A stretch of DNA of 64,000 nt from Bacteroides luhongzhouii (GCF_009193295.2 NZ_CP059973.1:3968001-4032000), one strand, 5' to 3'; positions 8,830 to 18,754 are shown, numbered from the stretch's first letter. Translations and numbers: made by a program. Notes: generated from the sequence alone by a model not told the origin.

Positions 8830-10287
8830 ATGAAGAGTAAGCAGTTATTCTTACGAGAAACAGGGGCGACATTGTTAGTCGCAATGACTTTAGTTTCTTT
8901 TAGTGCTTGTATCGATGGATACAAAGATGATTGGACGTTTTCTTCTGATGTAAGGGGAGTTACTTTGGAATCTCCCAAATCTGAGGAAATAGCTTTTAAA
9001 CCAAGTCCTGATGGAGGAACGTTGAAAGTAGAATGGCCTGTTGTTCACGGAGCAGGTGGTTATCAGTTTTCTCTATATATTGTGGATGATCCGGATCATC
9101 CTAAAGCTGTAGGTGAAGAAAATGAGATAGTTGACGGGTGTTCTGTTGAACGTAAGTTAATTGATGATACCAATTATAAGGTTGTCATTAAAACAATGGG
9201 TAATAGCGAATACAATAATAAAGATGCGGCTTCATCTACGGAGGCTACTTTTACGACTTTAATTCCTACTTACGCTACTATTCCGGAAGGAGATATTGCA
9301 GAGTGGTTTGCCAATAATCCGATACCCAATGATAAAACGGATGAAGAATTAGCGTATGTATTGAAAGCAAATGGAAAATATACCTTATCAGCACCTATTG
9401 ATTTCGGAAAACAGAAGGTAACTTTCCGTGGTGATAAATTGGGACATGCAAATATAACGTATGGAATTAATGGCCGAATTTGTACTACAGCAGGTTTAAA
9501 AATGAAGTTTATAAATTTTGATTGTAGTGCAGTGGATGGTGCTTCATCGACAGCTTCATTATTATTATTTAGTGATACTCCAGACGAAAGTATAAAAGGA
9601 GAAGGCGATTATTATATTATAAATGATCCTGTGGTTATACAGTCATGTGAAATTAAAGGAATCCAAAGACATCTTATTTATGATAATAAGAAGAAATATT
9701 GTCCAGCCACATTGCTGATAAATGATTGTCTTGTGAAGTTGGAAACGACACAGGAACAGGCAGTTATTTTTTTCAATCAGGGTTTTGCAAATGATATGAC
9801 TGTACAGAACTCTACATTTTGGCATAATGGTACTAAAAATAACAATTATTTCCTTCAATATAATAATAGCGGTCGTCCTACTCGGGCAGGTTTCGTAAAG
9901 GGATCCGTCAATTATCTAAATAGCACATTCTATCATGTATGTTACAATAAACAATGGGGGAGCTATAATGGCTTTGCTGGTCAAACATGTGTCAACTGGA
10001 ATATGAAGCAAAACATTTTCCTTGAATCAGGCAAAGGAGAAGTTGCCCGTCGTTTCCTTGGTGGACGTACAGGACAGGTGACAGCAAGTTTCGGACAAAA
10101 TACATATTGGTATAATGGTGAAGTCCCTGCAGAGGAACTTAAATATGATATTAGTGGTACTCACTTTGAAACCGATCCTCAATTGAAGGATCCTGCTAAT
10201 GGGGATTTCACTGTATTGGGTACAGAACAGCTTACAGCACGTACGGGTGATCCACGTTGGTTGCCAGAATTACCGGAGGAAGAATAA
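8830..10287 (+). CDS. Surface glycan-binding-like lipoprotein (DUF4957/DUF5123 type)
   Basis: 485 residues. The N-terminus carries a signal peptide with a lipobox cysteine at about residue 27 (SFSACIDGYKDDW), followed by acidic residues that favour outer-surface export in Bacteroides. A fibronectin-like domain (about 55-140) is followed by a helix-rich linker and a parallel beta-helix-like region with many short V/I-N repeats. The C-terminus (FETDPQLKDPANGDF, TGDPRWLPE) is the usual ending of DUF5123-type proteins in pectin loci. It lies 21 nt before SusC, so it is the first gene of the SusC/SusD operon. The likely role is binding of RG-II at the surface next to SusCD. Catalysis is not excluded, because beta-helix folds are shared with pectinases. 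It is the intact partner of the decaying copy upstream. Confidence 0.8.
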   Translation: MKSKQLFLRETGATLLVAMTLVSFSACIDGYKDDWTFSSDVRGVTLESPKSEEIAFKPSPDGGTLKVEWPVVHGAGGYQFSLYIVDDPDHPKAVGEENEIVDGCSVERKLIDDTNYKVVIKTMGNSEYNNKDAASSTEATFTTLIPTYATIPEGDIAEWFANNPIPNDKTDEELAYVLKANGKYTLSAPIDFGKQKVTFRGDKLGHANITYGINGRICTTAGLKMKFINFDCSAVDGASSTASLLLFSDTPDESIKGEGDYYIINDPVVIQSCEIKGIQRHLIYDNKKKYCPATLLINDCLVKLETTQEQAVIFFNQGFANDMTVQNSTFWHNGTKNNNYFLQYNNSGRPTRAGFVKGSVNYLNSTFYHVCYNKQWGSYNGFAGQTCVNWNMKQNIFLESGKGEVARRFLGGRTGQVTASFGQNTYWYNGEVPAEELKYDISGTHFETDPQLKDPANGDFTVLGTEQLTARTGDPRWLPELPEEE

Positions 10288-10308
10288 AAGTTAGAAAAAA
10301 TAAAATAT

Positions 10309-13300
10309 ATGGAGAAAAAATATTTAACTCTCAGTCTTTGTCTGAGCTTTTTGATGATGTTATGTGTAATATCACCAATTCAGGCGCAGCAATCCAGAAT
10401 AGTGAAAGGTACTGTTGTGGATGAGGTTGGTGAACCGATAATTGGAGCTTCTGTAAAAGTAGAAGGTACTAGTACAGGAACGATTACAGATCTGGATGGA
10501 AAATTTTCTGTTTCTGTCCCAAACAAAGGAAAATTGACTGTTTCCTTTATTGGATATATTACTCAAACAATATCAGACTTAAAAAATACACGTATTGTAT
10601 TGAAGGAAGATGCAATGAAATTGGATGAAGTAGTAGTGGTAGGTTATGGTACCCAGAAAATGAGGAATGTTACAGGTGCTATATCTACAATTGAACCTAG
10701 TGAAGTGGCGGATCTTTCTGTAAGTAATTTGGGAAGCGCTTTAGTCGGTATGGTGAATGGTTTGAGTGTCACTGGTGGTAATGCCCGTCCCGGGGAAGGA
10801 ACATCTTTAAGTATTCGTCAGGCAAAAACGGCAGTGGCTTATTCTCCCCAAGGAGGTTCTTCAAGTCCGCTGTATGTCATTGATGGCTTTATTACAACAG
10901 AGGATGCTTTCAATAACCTGGATGCTAGTGTAGTAGATCAAATCACAGTTTTGAAGGATGCAGCAGCAGCAGTTTATGGTGCACGTTCAGCACAAGGTGT
11001 TGTTTTGGTAACAACAAAGCGTGGTCATGTGGGTGCACCGAAAATTTCGTATAGTGGTCAGTTTGGATATACAGATGAAATTGCACGTCCTAAGATGTTG
11101 AGTGCCTATGATTATGGTGTTATTTGGAACGGAGTACGTGCTGCCGGAACTACATCGGAAAATTCAATGGACCTTCGTACAGATTTATTTCAGGCTGATG
11201 AACTGGAGGCGATGAAAGGCTTGAATTATGATTTGTTGGAGCGTGAATGGAGTGCAGCTTTTACTCAAAAGCACAGTATTAACATGAGCGGTGGCTCGGA
11301 AAGAGCTACCTATTTTGCAGGTATCTCTTATTACACTCAAGATGGTAATATGGGGCGTTTGGATTATAATCGTTGGAATTATCGTGCCGGAGTTGATGCG
11401 AAAATCAGTAAATGGTTGAAGGCTTCATTACAAGTATCAGGTGATAACGGTAAAACCAATACGGCTCTTAATAAGATAGGCGGCTCTTCGGCTGAAGCGG
11501 ATTATAACTCATTATTAACCCATCCGCGCTATATTCCTGATTATATTGGTGAGATACCTTTGGCTACTTATGGTGTTTCTAATAATGAAATTCATACTTT
11601 GCAAAAGTACCATTTTAATGAGTTGCAGAATCTGGACAATTATAGTGAATCAATGAATTCTAATATGACGGTCAATGGTTCACTAGAATATGATTTTGGC
11701 TGGAATAAATGGCTAAAAGGCTTGAAAGTAAAGGCATCTTATTCTAAGAATATTAGTACTTCTAAAAATAATCAGTTAGGTACAAACCTAACAGTGTATA
11801 AGATGATAGATCGTGGTGGTAGCGGTGGACACCTTTATACAGGTGATGATATTGATACGTCTTTTAGTAACTTTGAGGCATTACCTACTTCAAATGGTAA
11901 TTCAATCCGGCGTACAATGAACCGTTATGATAGCTATCAGTTGAACTTTAATGTATCGTATGCTCGTACGTTTGGTTTACATGACGTGAGTGGTTTATTC
12001 TCAATTGAAAAATCAGAGAACGAAATGGAAGACCTGGAAGGCGTAGTGCTTGATCCATTGCCAATCACTGATGGACAGTCGAAAACTGCTACTGGTGATC
12101 AATCAACCAGTTTCGGGCGCTCTGTTGGTGGAACATTGTCTTATATTGGTCGTATTAACTATTCGTATGCCGACAGGTATCTGTTAGAATTATTGGTACG
12201 CTCTGATGCTTCTACAAAATTTGCCCCTGAAAATTATTGGGGAGTATTTCCATCTGTTTCTGCAGGTTGGGTGATATCAGAAGAAAGCTGGTTTAAGGAT
12301 AAAGTGAAATGGATTGATTTCTTAAAAGTTCGCGGTTCTTTTGGTATGTTGGGACGTGATAATATTAAGAGTTGGGGTTGGTTACAACTTTATAATATGG
12401 ATGCTAATAAAGGTGCTGTATTTGGAACTAATGTAGGTAATAATATCGGTTCTGCCGCTCAGAGTGCCACTTCACCAAATCGTGATGCTCATTGGGATTC
12501 AAGTTATAAGTACAATTTCGGTGTTGATACACGTTTCCTTAACAGTCGTTTATCTGTAAATGTGGATGCTTATTACGAACAGAATCGAGATATGTTTATG
12601 ACTCGTAAAGGGACTGCAGAATTTCCTTCTACTGTAGGTTCACAACCGACAGCAGAGAACTTTGGTTCACTCGATGCTTATGGAGTGGAGTTATCATTAG
12701 GATGGAGAGATAAAATAGGAAAAGACTTTAAATATCGTATCGGTGTGAATGCTGGTTACAGCGATAATAGAATGAAAAAGATGTATTGGCCGGAATTGAT
12801 AAAGATATATGAACAACACCCTAATCAACGTACTGACTTGGGAGAATGGGGGTTGGAATGTATTGGTATGTTCCGTGATAAACAGCAGATTGAAGAATAT
12901 TTCGATAAATATCAGATCACGAACTATATGGGATTGAAAAAAGACGATGTGCAACCAGGTATGTTGATTTATAAAGATATTCGTGGACAACAAAATGCGG
13001 ATGGTACATATCAGGGGCCGGATGGAGTAGTTGATAAAGATGTCGACTTGGTCAAAATATCCAATCGCAGTAACCCTTGGGGCTTTACGGTTAACCTTGG
13101 CGGTGAGTGGAAGGGATTATCATTCAGTATGCAATTTAATGCGAGCTGGGGAGGATATAGCTTTTTACCGAAGTCTGCGCGTAGTATCGTGAACCCGATT
13201 AAGTCAGGAGGTAGTTACACAGATATGGAATATACGAATCTTCCATCATTCTGGGCAAATAATATGTATGTTTATAATGATGTTCTTGATGCCAACGGGA

Positions 13301-13611
13301 ATGTAATTGCTCCGGCAAATCGGGATGCTATTTATCCGAACCTGCGTTATAGTATTAATAATGAGACTTCTACATTCTGGAAAATCAGTGGTACGCGTAT
13401 AACTCTTCGCAATATAACAGTGGCTTATTCATTACCGAAAGCATGGGTGCAGAAAATCGGAGTAGAAAATTGTCGTTTCAATCTGACTGGACAGAATATG
13501 CTTAGTCTTTATAACCCATTCCCAGATCATTTTATGGATCCAATGGATGGAACATATGGAAATTATCCCAATTTGCGTAAAATTACTTTAGGTGTGAATG
13601 TGTCATTCTAA
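10309..13611 (+). CDS. SusC-like TonB-dependent outer-membrane transporter (RG-II locus)
   Basis: 1100 residues with a signal peptide ending about residue 27 (SPIQAQ). A carboxypeptidase-regulatory-like domain (about 32-105, VKGTVVDEVGEPIIGASVKV) is followed by LDEVVVVGYGTQ, a plug domain (LYVIDGFITTEDAF, ITVLKDAAAAVYG, QGVVLVTTKRG) and a 22-stranded barrel ending in a C-terminal aromatic-type beta signal (LGVNVSF). This is the standard SusC architecture. It imports oligosaccharides through the outer membrane with TonB energy and pairs with the SusD gene 15 nt downstream. The neighbouring RG-II enzymes indicate RG-II-derived oligosaccharides as cargo. Confidence 0.96.
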   Translation: MEKKYLTLSLCLSFLMMLCVISPIQAQQSRIVKGTVVDEVGEPIIGASVKVEGTSTGTITDLDGKFSVSVPNKGKLTVSFIGYITQTISDLKNTRIVLKEDAMKLDEVVVVGYGTQKMRNVTGAISTIEPSEVADLSVSNLGSALVGMVNGLSVTGGNARPGEGTSLSIRQAKTAVAYSPQGGSSSPLYVIDGFITTEDAFNNLDASVVDQITVLKDAAAAVYGARSAQGVVLVTTKRGHVGAPKISYSGQFGYTDEIARPKMLSAYDYGVIWNGVRAAGTTSENSMDLRTDLFQADELEAMKGLNYDLLEREWSAAFTQKHSINMSGGSERATYFAGISYYTQDGNMGRLDYNRWNYRAGVDAKISKWLKASLQVSGDNGKTNTALNKIGGSSAEADYNSLLTHPRYIPDYIGEIPLATYGVSNNEIHTLQKYHFNELQNLDNYSESMNSNMTVNGSLEYDFGWNKWLKGLKVKASYSKNISTSKNNQLGTNLTVYKMIDRGGSGGHLYTGDDIDTSFSNFEALPTSNGNSIRRTMNRYDSYQLNFNVSYARTFGLHDVSGLFSIEKSENEMEDLEGVVLDPLPITDGQSKTATGDQSTSFGRSVGGTLSYIGRINYSYADRYLLELLVRSDASTKFAPENYWGVFPSVSAGWVISEESWFKDKVKWIDFLKVRGSFGMLGRDNIKSWGWLQLYNMDANKGAVFGTNVGNNIGSAAQSATSPNRDAHWDSSYKYNFGVDTRFLNSRLSVNVDAYYEQNRDMFMTRKGTAEFPSTVGSQPTAENFGSLDAYGVELSLGWRDKIGKDFKYRIGVNAGYSDNRMKKMYWPELIKIYEQHPNQRTDLGEWGLECIGMFRDKQQIEEYFDKYQITNYMGLKKDDVQPGMLIYKDIRGQQNADGTYQGPDGVVDKDVDLVKISNRSNPWGFTVNLGGEWKGLSFSMQFNASWGGYSFLPKSARSIVNPIKSGGSYTDMEYTNLPSFWANNMYVYNDVLDANGNVIAPANRDAIYPNLRYSINNETSTFWKISGTRITLRNITVAYSLPKAWVQKIGVENCRFNLTGQNMLSLYNPFPDHFMDPMDGTYGNYPNLRKITLGVNVSF

Positions 13612-13626
13612 AAAAGAAAACGAAAG

Positions 13627-15828
13627 ATGAAAAAGAGATATCGATTAAGTTCAATAGCCATAATGGCATTTGCTGTAGCTTCTTTCTCAGGATGCAGCGA
13701 TGAGTTTCTACAGGAAAAGAAGAACTATGGAAACTTTGGTGAAGAAATTTATGATAGTTATATAGGTGCTCAGTCTCGTGTGAATACTTTGTATAATTAT
13801 TTATTACCTTCATCTACAGGAAGTATTGGATGGAATAGTGTAAGTGCTGGAACAGCTGACATCAATGCGAAAAGCACGGAAGAATATGGCGGATTTTCCG
13901 ATTATGTAAATCCAAATGTAGTTTTGGACAATACAAACGTGCCGGATTATATTTTTCAGGAATTTGGAAGTAATAATTCTAAAAGTCCTTATGGGCATAT
14001 ACGCGAGTGTAATATGGTGATAAAGGGTATTACTGATAGTAGCCTTGAGAAATCTGAAAAAGAGGAATTGTTGGGACAGGCTTTATTCTTCCGGGCATGG
14101 GCATATTTTCGTCTTGTGCGGGTATATGGTGGTGTGCCGTTGATTGATGAACCGCAAAATCCAATTATAGGTGACGATGGTGGAGTTAGTCTGGCAGTAC
14201 CCCGGTCGACTACTAAGGCGGCAATTGATTTTATTTGTGAGGATTTGAGACTCGCATCTGAATATTTGCCAGCCCGTTGGTCAAAGCCGGCAGAGGATTT
14301 TGGGCGTATAACGTCCGGAGCAGCTTTAGCTTTGCAGGGAAGAGCACGTCTGCTCTATGCCAGTCCATTATTTAATCGAGCTGATGATGCAGATCGGTGG
14401 AACCAGGCTTATATATCCAATAAAGCGGCGATTGATAAATTGAAAGAAGGAGATTGGGGGTTGGAAAATCTTGGTACACCAGGTGTTAATGGCGCAGGAT
14501 GGGCAAGTGTCTTTTCTACTTATGCCTCAAATGAAGCTGTTTTTGTAACTTTGTATAATAATGTAAAAACAGGTGTTGGCACAAATTATAATAAGAACAA
14601 TGGCTGGGAGAACTCAATTCGTCCTATCAATACAGGTGGAGGCGGTGGTAAAGGTACGACTGCTCAAATGATAGACCTGTTTCCAATGGCGGACGGAAAA
14701 AGACCGGATGAACAAGGGAAATATCAATATGACGATCAATTGTTTTTCTTGAATCGTGATCCGCGATTTTATCGTACTTTTGCATTTCCTGGAGTGGAAT
14801 GGAAATTTGACGGAACACCGGGAAATCAAGCAGAACATCCTGAACAGTATCCTTATGCTGGAAATAATTATGTGTTATGGAGTTATTCTTGGTACGAAAA
14901 GGCAGAAGATCAAGGGAAAGATAATCAATCTGGGTATGGTGCTGATGGATTAGGAGATAATAATAAAAGTATCTATATTCGTAAACGTTCTGATGATGCG
15001 GCTATTAATACTCCACTGTATATTTATGATGCGGCTAATTCCAGCAAGGCATTTCAGTATTCGGGTGCTCCTTATATGGAAATTCGTTATGCAGAGGTGT
15101 TGTTAAATTTTGCAGAGGCAGCATGTGGTGCTGGTCATTTGCAGGAAGCTTTGGATGCATTGAAACTGATACGTCAACGAGTAGGTTACACAGGTGACTG
15201 TGGTTTGGATGCTAATTTAGTTAGTAACCGTGCAAAACTGTTTGCAGCAATTTTATATGAACGTCAAATAGAACTTGCTTATGAAGGTAAGCGTTTTGAC
15301 GATATGCGTCGTTGGTTGCTTTGGGATGGTGGAGCAGGACAAGAAGAGTTGAAATCCTCTTGGAAAGTAACAGGGTTTGATGGTAATACATGTACATACC
15401 TTGGCGTAAAACCTTTGAATGGACAACGTCGTACTGGAGCAGAAATATGTGTTGCAGATAAAGTTGGACAGGCCGAAGAAAAAGATGGAAAGGACCCGAT
15501 TCTTGCTCAGAATATCAAACGTCCTACCGCTATCAATCTTATGCGTGATGGCGTACTTGCAAAAGAAGTAGGAGAGGATCAAGATCCTTCTGAAGTTCCT
15601 AATACGGCTATTGATAACTTGGCCGACTTTTATCGTGAATATTTACATCGGAAAACCACTCGAGTAGATGGTGATTTGGAATATACCATTTCTTTCCAAC
15701 CTCATTATTATTTCATTGGTTTTAAAACCAATATGCAAGCTAATAATGTAACATTGGAACAGACTATTGGTTGGGCGGATTCACGTAATGGAGGTGCTAA
15801 TGGAACTTATGATCCATTAATGGAATAA
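13627..15828 (+). CDS. SusD-like surface glycan-binding lipoprotein (RG-II locus)
   Basis: 733 residues, longer than the usual 500-650 for SusD proteins. The signal peptide ends in a lipobox (SFSGCSDEFLQEKK, cysteine about residue 23). RagB/SusD family features include the TPR-like helices (ELLGQALFFRAWAYFRLVRVYGG written across two segments near residue 145), RSTTKAAIDFI, the GRITSGAALALQGRARLLYA type helix, YMEIRYAEVLLNFAEA near 485 and ERQIELAYEGKRFDDMRRW near 550. Extra length sits between about 265 and 450 and after 565. It caps the SusC barrel 15 nt upstream and binds glycan at the surface. The operon ends at a strong hairpin 40 nt after the stop. Confidence 0.95.
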   Translation: MKKRYRLSSIAIMAFAVASFSGCSDEFLQEKKNYGNFGEEIYDSYIGAQSRVNTLYNYLLPSSTGSIGWNSVSAGTADINAKSTEEYGGFSDYVNPNVVLDNTNVPDYIFQEFGSNNSKSPYGHIRECNMVIKGITDSSLEKSEKEELLGQALFFRAWAYFRLVRVYGGVPLIDEPQNPIIGDDGGVSLAVPRSTTKAAIDFICEDLRLASEYLPARWSKPAEDFGRITSGAALALQGRARLLYASPLFNRADDADRWNQAYISNKAAIDKLKEGDWGLENLGTPGVNGAGWASVFSTYASNEAVFVTLYNNVKTGVGTNYNKNNGWENSIRPINTGGGGGKGTTAQMIDLFPMADGKRPDEQGKYQYDDQLFFLNRDPRFYRTFAFPGVEWKFDGTPGNQAEHPEQYPYAGNNYVLWSYSWYEKAEDQGKDNQSGYGADGLGDNNKSIYIRKRSDDAAINTPLYIYDAANSSKAFQYSGAPYMEIRYAEVLLNFAEAACGAGHLQEALDALKLIRQRVGYTGDCGLDANLVSNRAKLFAAILYERQIELAYEGKRFDDMRRWLLWDGGAGQEELKSSWKVTGFDGNTCTYLGVKPLNGQRRTGAEICVADKVGQAEEKDGKDPILAQNIKRPTAINLMRDGVLAKEVGEDQDPSEVPNTAIDNLADFYREYLHRKTTRVDGDLEYTISFQPHYYFIGFKTNMQANNVTLEQTIGWADSRNGGANGTYDPLME

Positions 15829-15867
15829 AACGAATCAGTCTGTTACAGATAGATAGGTTCAAATATA

Positions 15868-15907
15868 ATAAGAGGGTGTCTACATACATTTAGACACCCT
15901 CTTATTT
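15868..15907 (+). terminator. Intrinsic terminator of the SusCD operon
   Basis: AAGAGGGTGTCTA and TAGACACCCTCTT form a 13-bp perfect stem around a short loop, followed by ATTTTTTT. Confidence 0.95.
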
Positions 15908-16170
15908 TTTTCTACAGAGTTTCAAACATTGAAAACTATTTATCCATACACAAAACTTTATTTCGAAAGAAGATGTACAGTAACGCATCGAAATTCTCAA
16001 TCAAGAAGATGGGCCTTTCCCATTGGATACAACCCTGCACACACCGGAATTAGAAGAATGGAGACAGAAATATGTACAGATATAGAGATACGGAACAACA
16101 GTAGAAATCTGCCAACTTCTTTTTTGTATTTTATCGCTCATGTTTTTTTGTTATTACTGATTACAAATCT
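15908..16170. other. Intergenic region before the pectate lyase, with a possible coding relic
   Basis: No complete gene. One frame, open from just after a stop near 15983 to a TAG near 16086, reads protein-like (EDGPFPLDTTLHTPELEEW then RQKYVQI) but has no start codon. It may be the tail of a lost gene. I do not recognise its family. Confidence 0.3.
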
Positions 16171-16201
16171 TTTCTTCTTTCGTCTTATTATTGTATTTTT
16201 G
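16171..16201 (+). promoter_or_regulatory. Candidate promoter of the PL1-DUF3826 unit
   Basis: TTTC (16171-16174), a 19-nt spacer and TATTTTTG (16194-16201) match the Bacteroides -33/-7 pattern, with one mismatch in the -33 box. Transcription would start near 16208, about 23 nt before the ATG at 16231. Confidence 0.6.
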
Positions 16202-16230
16202 AATTAACAACTTCACAAAACCAAATAAAA

Positions 16231-17970
16231 ATGAAGAAGAAACAGGTACTTTTAGCAGTTTTTGCTGCAACAATGTTGACTCCGACCGTTGCATGGGCGC
16301 AATACCCACAAATATCTGGCGAAGCCAAAGAAAACTATACAAAAATGATGACCGAAGAGCGGAAACGCTCTGATGAAGCATGGGCGAAGGCACTTCCAAT
16401 AGTACAGAAAGAAGCGAAGGAAGGACGTCCATATATTCCTTGGGCTGGTCGTCCGTACGATTTGCCGCAGGCTGATATTCCTTCATTCCCAGGTGCTGAA
16501 GGTGGTGGTATGTACAGTTTTGGTGGTCGTGGAGGTAAAGTGATAACTGTCACAAATCTGAATGATCGTGGACCGGGTTCTTTCCGTGAAGCATGTGAAA
16601 CTGGTGGTGCACGTATTATCGTATTTAATGTTGCTGGTATCATCCGTCTGGAATCTCCGATTATCGTCCGTGCTCCTTACGTAACTATTGCCGGACAAAC
16701 AGCTCCAGGAGACGGTGTTTGTATTGCTGGAGAATCATTTTGGGTAGATACACATGATGTGGTGGTACGTCATATGCGTTTCCGTCGTGGAGAAACGAAA
16801 GTATGGCATCGTGATGACTCTTTTGGAGGTAACCCTGTTGGTAATATAATGATCGACCACTGCTCCTGTACATGGGGATTGGATGAAAACATTTCTTTCT
16901 ATCGCCACATGTACGACCCGAGTGAAGGACAATATGAAAGCAAAGACTTGAAACTTCCTACTGTAAACGTAACTATTCAAAACACGATCTCGGCAAAAGC
17001 GTTGGATACATACAATCATGCATTTGGTAGTACGTTAGGTGGTGAGAACTGTGCGTTTGCCCGTAACCTTTGGGCTAGTAACTCCGGACGTAATCCTTCT
17101 ATCGGTTGGAATGGCATATTCAATTTCGTTAATAATGTAGTATTCAATTGGGTGCACCGTTCTTCTGATGGTGGTGATTATACCGCTATGTTCAATATGA
17201 TTAACAACTACTACAAACCGGGACCTGCTACTCCTAAGGATTCCAATGTAGGACATCGTATCTTGAAACCGGAAGCAGGACGTAGTAAGCTGGATCATAA
17301 AGAATATGGGCGAGTATATGCCGACGGAAATATAATGGAAGGCTATCCTGAAATAACTAAAGACAACTGGAATGGCGGTATTCAGATTGAAGACCAGCCG
17401 AATACTGACGGATATACTGAATACATGCGTAGCTATAAGCCATTCGAGATGCCGTATATCAATATCATGGGAGCCAATGATGCTTATGACTATGTATTGA
17501 AACATGTAGGTGCGAATATTCCTTGTCGTGATATTGTTGACGAACGTGTGATTGAAGAAGTTAGAACAGGTATTCCTTATTATGAAAAGAAACTTCCTAA
17601 AGATGCATACGGCGATCTTACCGGTTTGTCTCCTAAATCAATGGGTGAGGACGGGCAATTTAAATATCGTCGTTTACCGAAAGATTCTTATAAGCAGGGT
17701 ATTATTACTGATATTCGCCAGATGGGTGGTTATCCTGAATATAAAGGTACTCCTTATGTAGATACAGACGGTGATGGTATGCCGGATGAATGGGAAATTG
17801 CTAATGGCTTGAATCCGAATGACCCGAGTGATGCCAATAAGGACTGTACTGGTGACGGATATACGAATATTGAAAAATACATCAACGGTATCAGCACAAA
17901 GCATAAAGTAGATTGGAGAGATATGAAGAACAACTACGATACATTGGCTGAAAAAGGAAAATTAATGTAA
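16231..17970 (+). CDS. Pectate lyase, PL1 family
   Basis: 579 residues with a signal peptide (ends TVAWAQ, about residue 24). The parallel beta-helix lyase domain spans about 90-400: FPGAEGGGMYSFGGRGGKV at its start, then VTNLNDRGPGSFREA, a segment IAGQTAPGDGVCIAG, VVVRHMRFRRGE and MIDHCSCTWGLDENISFY, a set typical of Bacteroides PL1 lyases. A calcium-binding thrombospondin-type repeat lies near residues 510-555 (DTDGDGMPDEWEIANGLNP). PL1 enzymes cut homogalacturonan by beta-elimination, leaving a 4,5-unsaturated end that the GH105 of this locus could remove. It lacks a lipobox, so it is periplasmic or released. The next gene starts 2 nt after the stop, so they are co-transcribed. Confidence 0.93.
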   Translation: MKKKQVLLAVFAATMLTPTVAWAQYPQISGEAKENYTKMMTEERKRSDEAWAKALPIVQKEAKEGRPYIPWAGRPYDLPQADIPSFPGAEGGGMYSFGGRGGKVITVTNLNDRGPGSFREACETGGARIIVFNVAGIIRLESPIIVRAPYVTIAGQTAPGDGVCIAGESFWVDTHDVVVRHMRFRRGETKVWHRDDSFGGNPVGNIMIDHCSCTWGLDENISFYRHMYDPSEGQYESKDLKLPTVNVTIQNTISAKALDTYNHAFGSTLGGENCAFARNLWASNSGRNPSIGWNGIFNFVNNVVFNWVHRSSDGGDYTAMFNMINNYYKPGPATPKDSNVGHRILKPEAGRSKLDHKEYGRVYADGNIMEGYPEITKDNWNGGIQIEDQPNTDGYTEYMRSYKPFEMPYINIMGANDAYDYVLKHVGANIPCRDIVDERVIEEVRTGIPYYEKKLPKDAYGDLTGLSPKSMGEDGQFKYRRLPKDSYKQGIITDIRQMGGYPEYKGTPYVDTDGDGMPDEWEIANGLNPNDPSDANKDCTGDGYTNIEKYINGISTKHKVDWRDMKNNYDTLAEKGKLM

Positions 17971-17972
17971 TT

Positions 17973-18641
17973 ATGAAAAAGATACTGATACTATCATTGC
18001 TTTTTATATCCGGTTGGATGTCTGTACAGGCAGTCGACTTAAATAAAGAGAATCGTGATCCTGAATATGTAAAGTCTATTGTCAGCCGATCACAAAAGAT
18101 CGTCGATAAACTCGGACTTACAGATGCGAAAATAGCCGAAGACGTCCGCAATGTCATAGCCAATCGTTACTTCGAATTAAATGATATTTATGAGGTACGC
18201 GATGCGAAAGTCAAGAAAGTAAAAGAATCCGGGTTGACTGGTGAGGCTAAAAATGAAGCTTTGAAAGCTGCGGAAAATGAAAAAGATGCAGCACTATATC
18301 GTTCACATTTCGCTTTTCCTGCCGATTTATCTCTCTTTCTTGATGAAAAGCAAATAGAAGCTGTTAAGGATGGCATGACTTATGGAGTGGTAAAAGTGAC
18401 TTATGACTCACATTTGGACATGATTCCTACTTTGAAAGAAGAAGAAAAAGCTCAAATCTATGCTTGGTTGATAGAGGCTCGTGAATTTGCGTTGGATGCA
18501 GAAAATTCGAATAAGAAACACGCAGCTTTCGGAAAATACAAAGGACGTATCAATAACTATCTGGCTAAACGTGGATATGACTTGAAGAAAGAACGTGAAG
18601 AATGGTACAAACGTGTAAAAGCCCGTGGAGGTTCTTTATAA
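17973..18641 (+). CDS. DUF3826 exported protein
   Basis: 222 residues with a signal peptide ending about residue 20 (SVQA). The mature part is nearly all helical and rich in K/E, with the pattern of DUF3826 proteins: IVDKLGLTDAKIAEDVRNVI near 45, then VKVTYDSHLDMIPTL near 145 and IYAWLIEAREFALDAENS near 165. No catalytic residues can be named. It sits 2 nt behind the PL1 lyase. The C-terminal ~190 residues of the pectin esterase at 27405 look like the same domain (YGVVKVTYDSHLDMIPTLKE here against VGKVAFTLKGYQAIVPNMTE there), which ties this unknown domain to pectin breakdown. A scaffold, chaperone or glycan-binding role is possible. Confidence 0.85.
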   Translation: MKKILILSLLFISGWMSVQAVDLNKENRDPEYVKSIVSRSQKIVDKLGLTDAKIAEDVRNVIANRYFELNDIYEVRDAKVKKVKESGLTGEAKNEALKAAENEKDAALYRSHFAFPADLSLFLDEKQIEAVKDGMTYGVVKVTYDSHLDMIPTLKEEEKAQIYAWLIEAREFALDAENSNKKHAAFGKYKGRINNYLAKRGYDLKKEREEWYKRVKARGGSL

Positions 18642-18713
18642 TTAAAAAATAAGATACTATAAAAAGAAGTGAAATTCTTTCCCATTGTAAATGGTTAGTT
18701 TGTTTGATGGTGG

Positions 18714-18744
18714 AAAGGGTGGCTCGGAGAGTCGCCCTTTTATC
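18714..18744 (+). terminator. Intrinsic terminator after DUF3826
   Basis: AAAGGGTGGCTC pairs with GAGTCGCCCTTT (two imperfect positions) over a 3-nt loop, then T's. It ends the PL1-DUF3826 unit. Confidence 0.75.
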
Positions 18745-18754
18745 GTATATAAAT

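Noticed and set aside
15929..16207. 92-codon plus-strand ORF between SusD and PL1
   Set aside because: It lies in the promoter region of PL1, has no recognisable domain, a composition like translated AT-rich DNA and overlaps the candidate promoter boxes.
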